Shown one piece after another: positions 62,451 through 64,000 of a stretch of 64,000 nt of DNA. The position numbers were made by a program, and so were the translations under genes. Each line of letters starts with the position of its first letter. The first letter of the stretch is position 1. This DNA is from Nemertoderma westbladi (Eukaryota; Xenacoelomorpha; Nemertodermatida; Nemertodermatidae). The notes under the pieces are model-generated. The model did no database searches and was not told the DNA's origin. It saw only the letters and a program-made list of their open reading frames with translations. The DNA lies in the NCBI GenBank assembly GCA_032718475.1, contig JAUCBJ010008490.1, positions 62,001 through 126,000 on the forward strand, read 5' to 3'.

Positions 62451-62468
62451 ACTACTACTACTACTACT
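62450..62468. repeat. (ACT)n microsatellite / LINE 3' tail
   Basis: About six ACT units (TAG on the minus strand) sit exactly between the last satellite monomer and the LINE. On the LINE's own strand they form its 3' end, as seen in LINEs whose tail is a short tandem repeat in place of poly(A). Confidence 0.75.
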
Positions 62469-64000
62469 AGGATCGGCATGCTGCATTGCAGCTGCATTTT
62501 TAAGAATGCTGTGCCGGCTTGTCAACAAAATTGCGCCGCCACAACTCCCTATCACCCATGACATTTGCTAGATCATCCGCATCTTTAAGGCCAGTGTCCT
62601 TTAAGATGCGTCTCAAGAAAGTCATGGGCTGTCCACCATGCTTATTCACTCCATGAGGCTGCCAAAGTACAAGATTATGCACTGGCTGGTCCTCACGGCG
62701 AAAGCAATGTCCTGCAAAGCGGAGGCGATTTTGTTCTAGTGTCAAGCTTGGGGGAACCAATGAGACGCCTCCAATGTTATATAGTGTCTGGTTGGAGATG
62801 TGTGCATTGTACTTGACACAATGTACCCGGCGTAGCATTCTTGTGAATGTGCCATCCAGAGATTTGGTGTCCTCAGCAGTTAGAGCCCAGCATGGACTCC
62901 CGTAGAGGAGTACTGGAACTACTGCTGCTCTAAATAATCGGACCTTAAGTTTCCGATTAATTCTAGGTGACTTCCAAATCCTGGAAAGCCTATTCAAGGC
63001 TGCCCATGCCTTTCCCTTACGTATTCGAAGGTCCTCACCTGACTTCCGGATCCATGATCCCAGGTAACAGAAGTCGTCCACATGCTCAAGCATACCATCC
63101 TTTGAGCTTATGCTCATCCGATCAGAGACTTGCTGAGGACTTTCAAAGTTAACTGTCAGAATTTTGGTCTTTCTGGAGTTAATAAAAAGACCAACACTAG
63201 AAGCAGCATGTTCTAATGAGCTGAGGAGCCGCTGGGCTCCCTCTAATGATTCTGAGAGTACTCCTAAGTCATCAGCAAAGTCTAGATCAGTTAGGTACTT
63301 GGCAGGATTTCCTCGACTTCTGGAGCCAGTAGGTGGAGTTATCATCACCCCATCATCATTATGATGATCTAAGGACATGCGTAGAACATAGTCAACCACA
63401 ATAATGAACAAGAATGGTGCAAGTGTGTCTCCTTGGAGGACGCCCCATAACACTTCAAATGGTTCTGTGTCACCGTCAACAGTAGACACAAATGTTGTCG
63501 AACCATCGTATACTGATCTGATTGCTGCAATAATTTCATCAGGAATCCCATATAATGAAAGTATGCTGAACATACGTGAGCGAGAGACTGAATCAAAGGC
63601 CTTGAAGAAGTCAACAAAGATAACAGCCAGATGCCTGTCTTTCTTTTTTGATAACTCTTCAATTATCCTTCTAAGTGCCAAAATGGGCTCCATGGTCCCA
63701 CGACCTTTACGGAACCCATTCTGATTTCCACGTAGCAGTCTCTCAATGGGATCCCTGATGCGATTTAATAGAATTCTATTGTATAGTTTTGCAGCAATCG
63801 AGATCAATGAGATTCCCCGAAAAGAACCATAGAGTGTTAGGTTGCCCTTCTTGGGAACTGGCACCAACTTATTTGTTTTCATTTCTTGTGGGACTCTTGT
63901 TGTACGGTACATGTCTACTATGATGGGATAGATGAGCTTTAAACACTCAGGTATTTTAAAGACCTCAGGGGGAACACCATCTACTCCACTGGCACGATTG
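62451..64000 (-). mobile_element. Non-LTR retrotransposon (LINE), 3' part, runs off window
   Basis: The minus-strand reverse transcriptase frame is followed by only about 30 bp of 3' untranslated sequence and the (TAG)n tail. The 5' part, including any endonuclease, lies beyond the right edge. The clade is not assigned with confidence. Confidence 0.9.
62500..64000 (-). CDS. LINE reverse transcriptase, 5'-partial
   Basis: The frame is open from the window edge to the stop at 62500. The ATG at 63912 is internal, since conserved sequence (ASGVDGVPPEVFK) lies upstream of it in the same frame. RT blocks in order from 63912: VPVPKKGNLTLYGSFRGISL, NQNGFRKGRGT, FVDFFKAFDSV (first catalytic Asp), GVLQGDTLAPFLF, DLDFADDLGVL with FADD at about 212-215, NSRKTKIL, then FCYLGSWIRKSGEDLRIRKG and LLYGSPCWALT. 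The C-terminus (MLRRVHCVKYN, RLRFAGHCFRRE, ELWRRNFVDK) is shared by many invertebrate LINEs and takes part in target-primed reverse transcription. No stop or frameshift is visible, so this part looks intact. Confidence 0.93.
   Translation of the reverse strand, partial: NRASGVDGVPPEVFKIPECLKLIYPIIVDMYRTTRVPQEMKTNKLVPVPKKGNLTLYGSFRGISLISIAAKLYNRILLNRIRDPIERLLRGNQNGFRKGRGTMEPILALRRIIEELSKKKDRHLAVIFVDFFKAFDSVSRSRMFSILSLYGIPDEIIAAIRSVYDGSTTFVSTVDGDTEPFEVLWGVLQGDTLAPFLFIIVVDYVLRMSLDHHNDDGVMITPPTGSRSRGNPAKYLTDLDFADDLGVLSESLEGAQRLLSSLEHAASSVGLFINSRKTKILTVNFESPQQVSDRMSISSKDGMLEHVDDFCYLGSWIRKSGEDLRIRKGKAWAALNRLSRIWKSPRINRKLKVRLFRAAVVPVLLYGSPCWALTAEDTKSLDGTFTRMLRRVHCVKYNAHISNQTLYNIGGVSLVPPSLTLEQNRLRFAGHCFRREDQPVHNLVLWQPHGVNKHGGQPMTFLRRILKDTGLKDADDLANVMGDRELWRRNFVDKPAQHS

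Overview
This window looks like heterochromatin-type repeat DNA from an invertebrate animal nuclear genome. I see no ordinary host gene, no rRNA gene, and no tRNA gene except one tRNA-derived SINE-like head. The evidence for a metazoan is the combination of a CsRn1-type Ty3/Gypsy element, a BEL/Pao element, a hAT-type DNA transposon and a non-LTR (LINE) retrotransposon. The phylum cannot be told from the sequence.

Layout. (1) 1-19618, 24335-31090 and 36105-45582 are one satellite of alternating 30- and 32-bp monomers built on the submotif CGGATA, with nested higher-order repeats (periods of 94, 444, 1021, 1481, 1709 and 3553 bp). (2) Inside it sit two nearly identical copies of one Gypsy element. 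Copy 2 (31091-36104) is complete, with identical 195-bp LTRs, a tRNA-Trp-type primer-binding site and a GATA target duplication. Copy 1 (19620-24334) lacks its 5' end. The two share their flanking satellite variants, so they come from a tandem duplication of about 12 kb and not from two insertions. (3) 45633-48792, 55221-55697 and 58408-62450 are a second, unrelated satellite of 34 bp. (4) A BEL/Pao element on the minus strand (48793-55220, 259-bp LTRs, ACTTT target duplication) and a 2.7-kb non-autonomous hAT-like element (55698-58407, 14-bp terminal inverted repeats, 8-bp CTTTACAT duplication) are inserted in the 34-bp satellite. (5) A LINE reverse transcriptase on the minus strand (62500 to the window end) abuts the satellite through a short (ACT)n tract.

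The most interesting point is the Gypsy integrase. Downstream of the usual zinc-binding, DDE and GPY/F modules it carries what reads as a PWWP domain, a reader of methylated histone and nucleosomal DNA, in the place where chromoviruses carry a chromodomain. The element also has a textbook -1 frameshift signal (GGGAAAC, a 6-nt spacer and a 9-bp stem) at the gag stop codon. Both copies are inactivated in integrase by different lesions and share a frameshift in RNase H. The BEL element is broken by one nonsense codon and one gag frameshift. All coding sequence here is therefore transposon-derived and mostly defective in cis, although very young by LTR identity.
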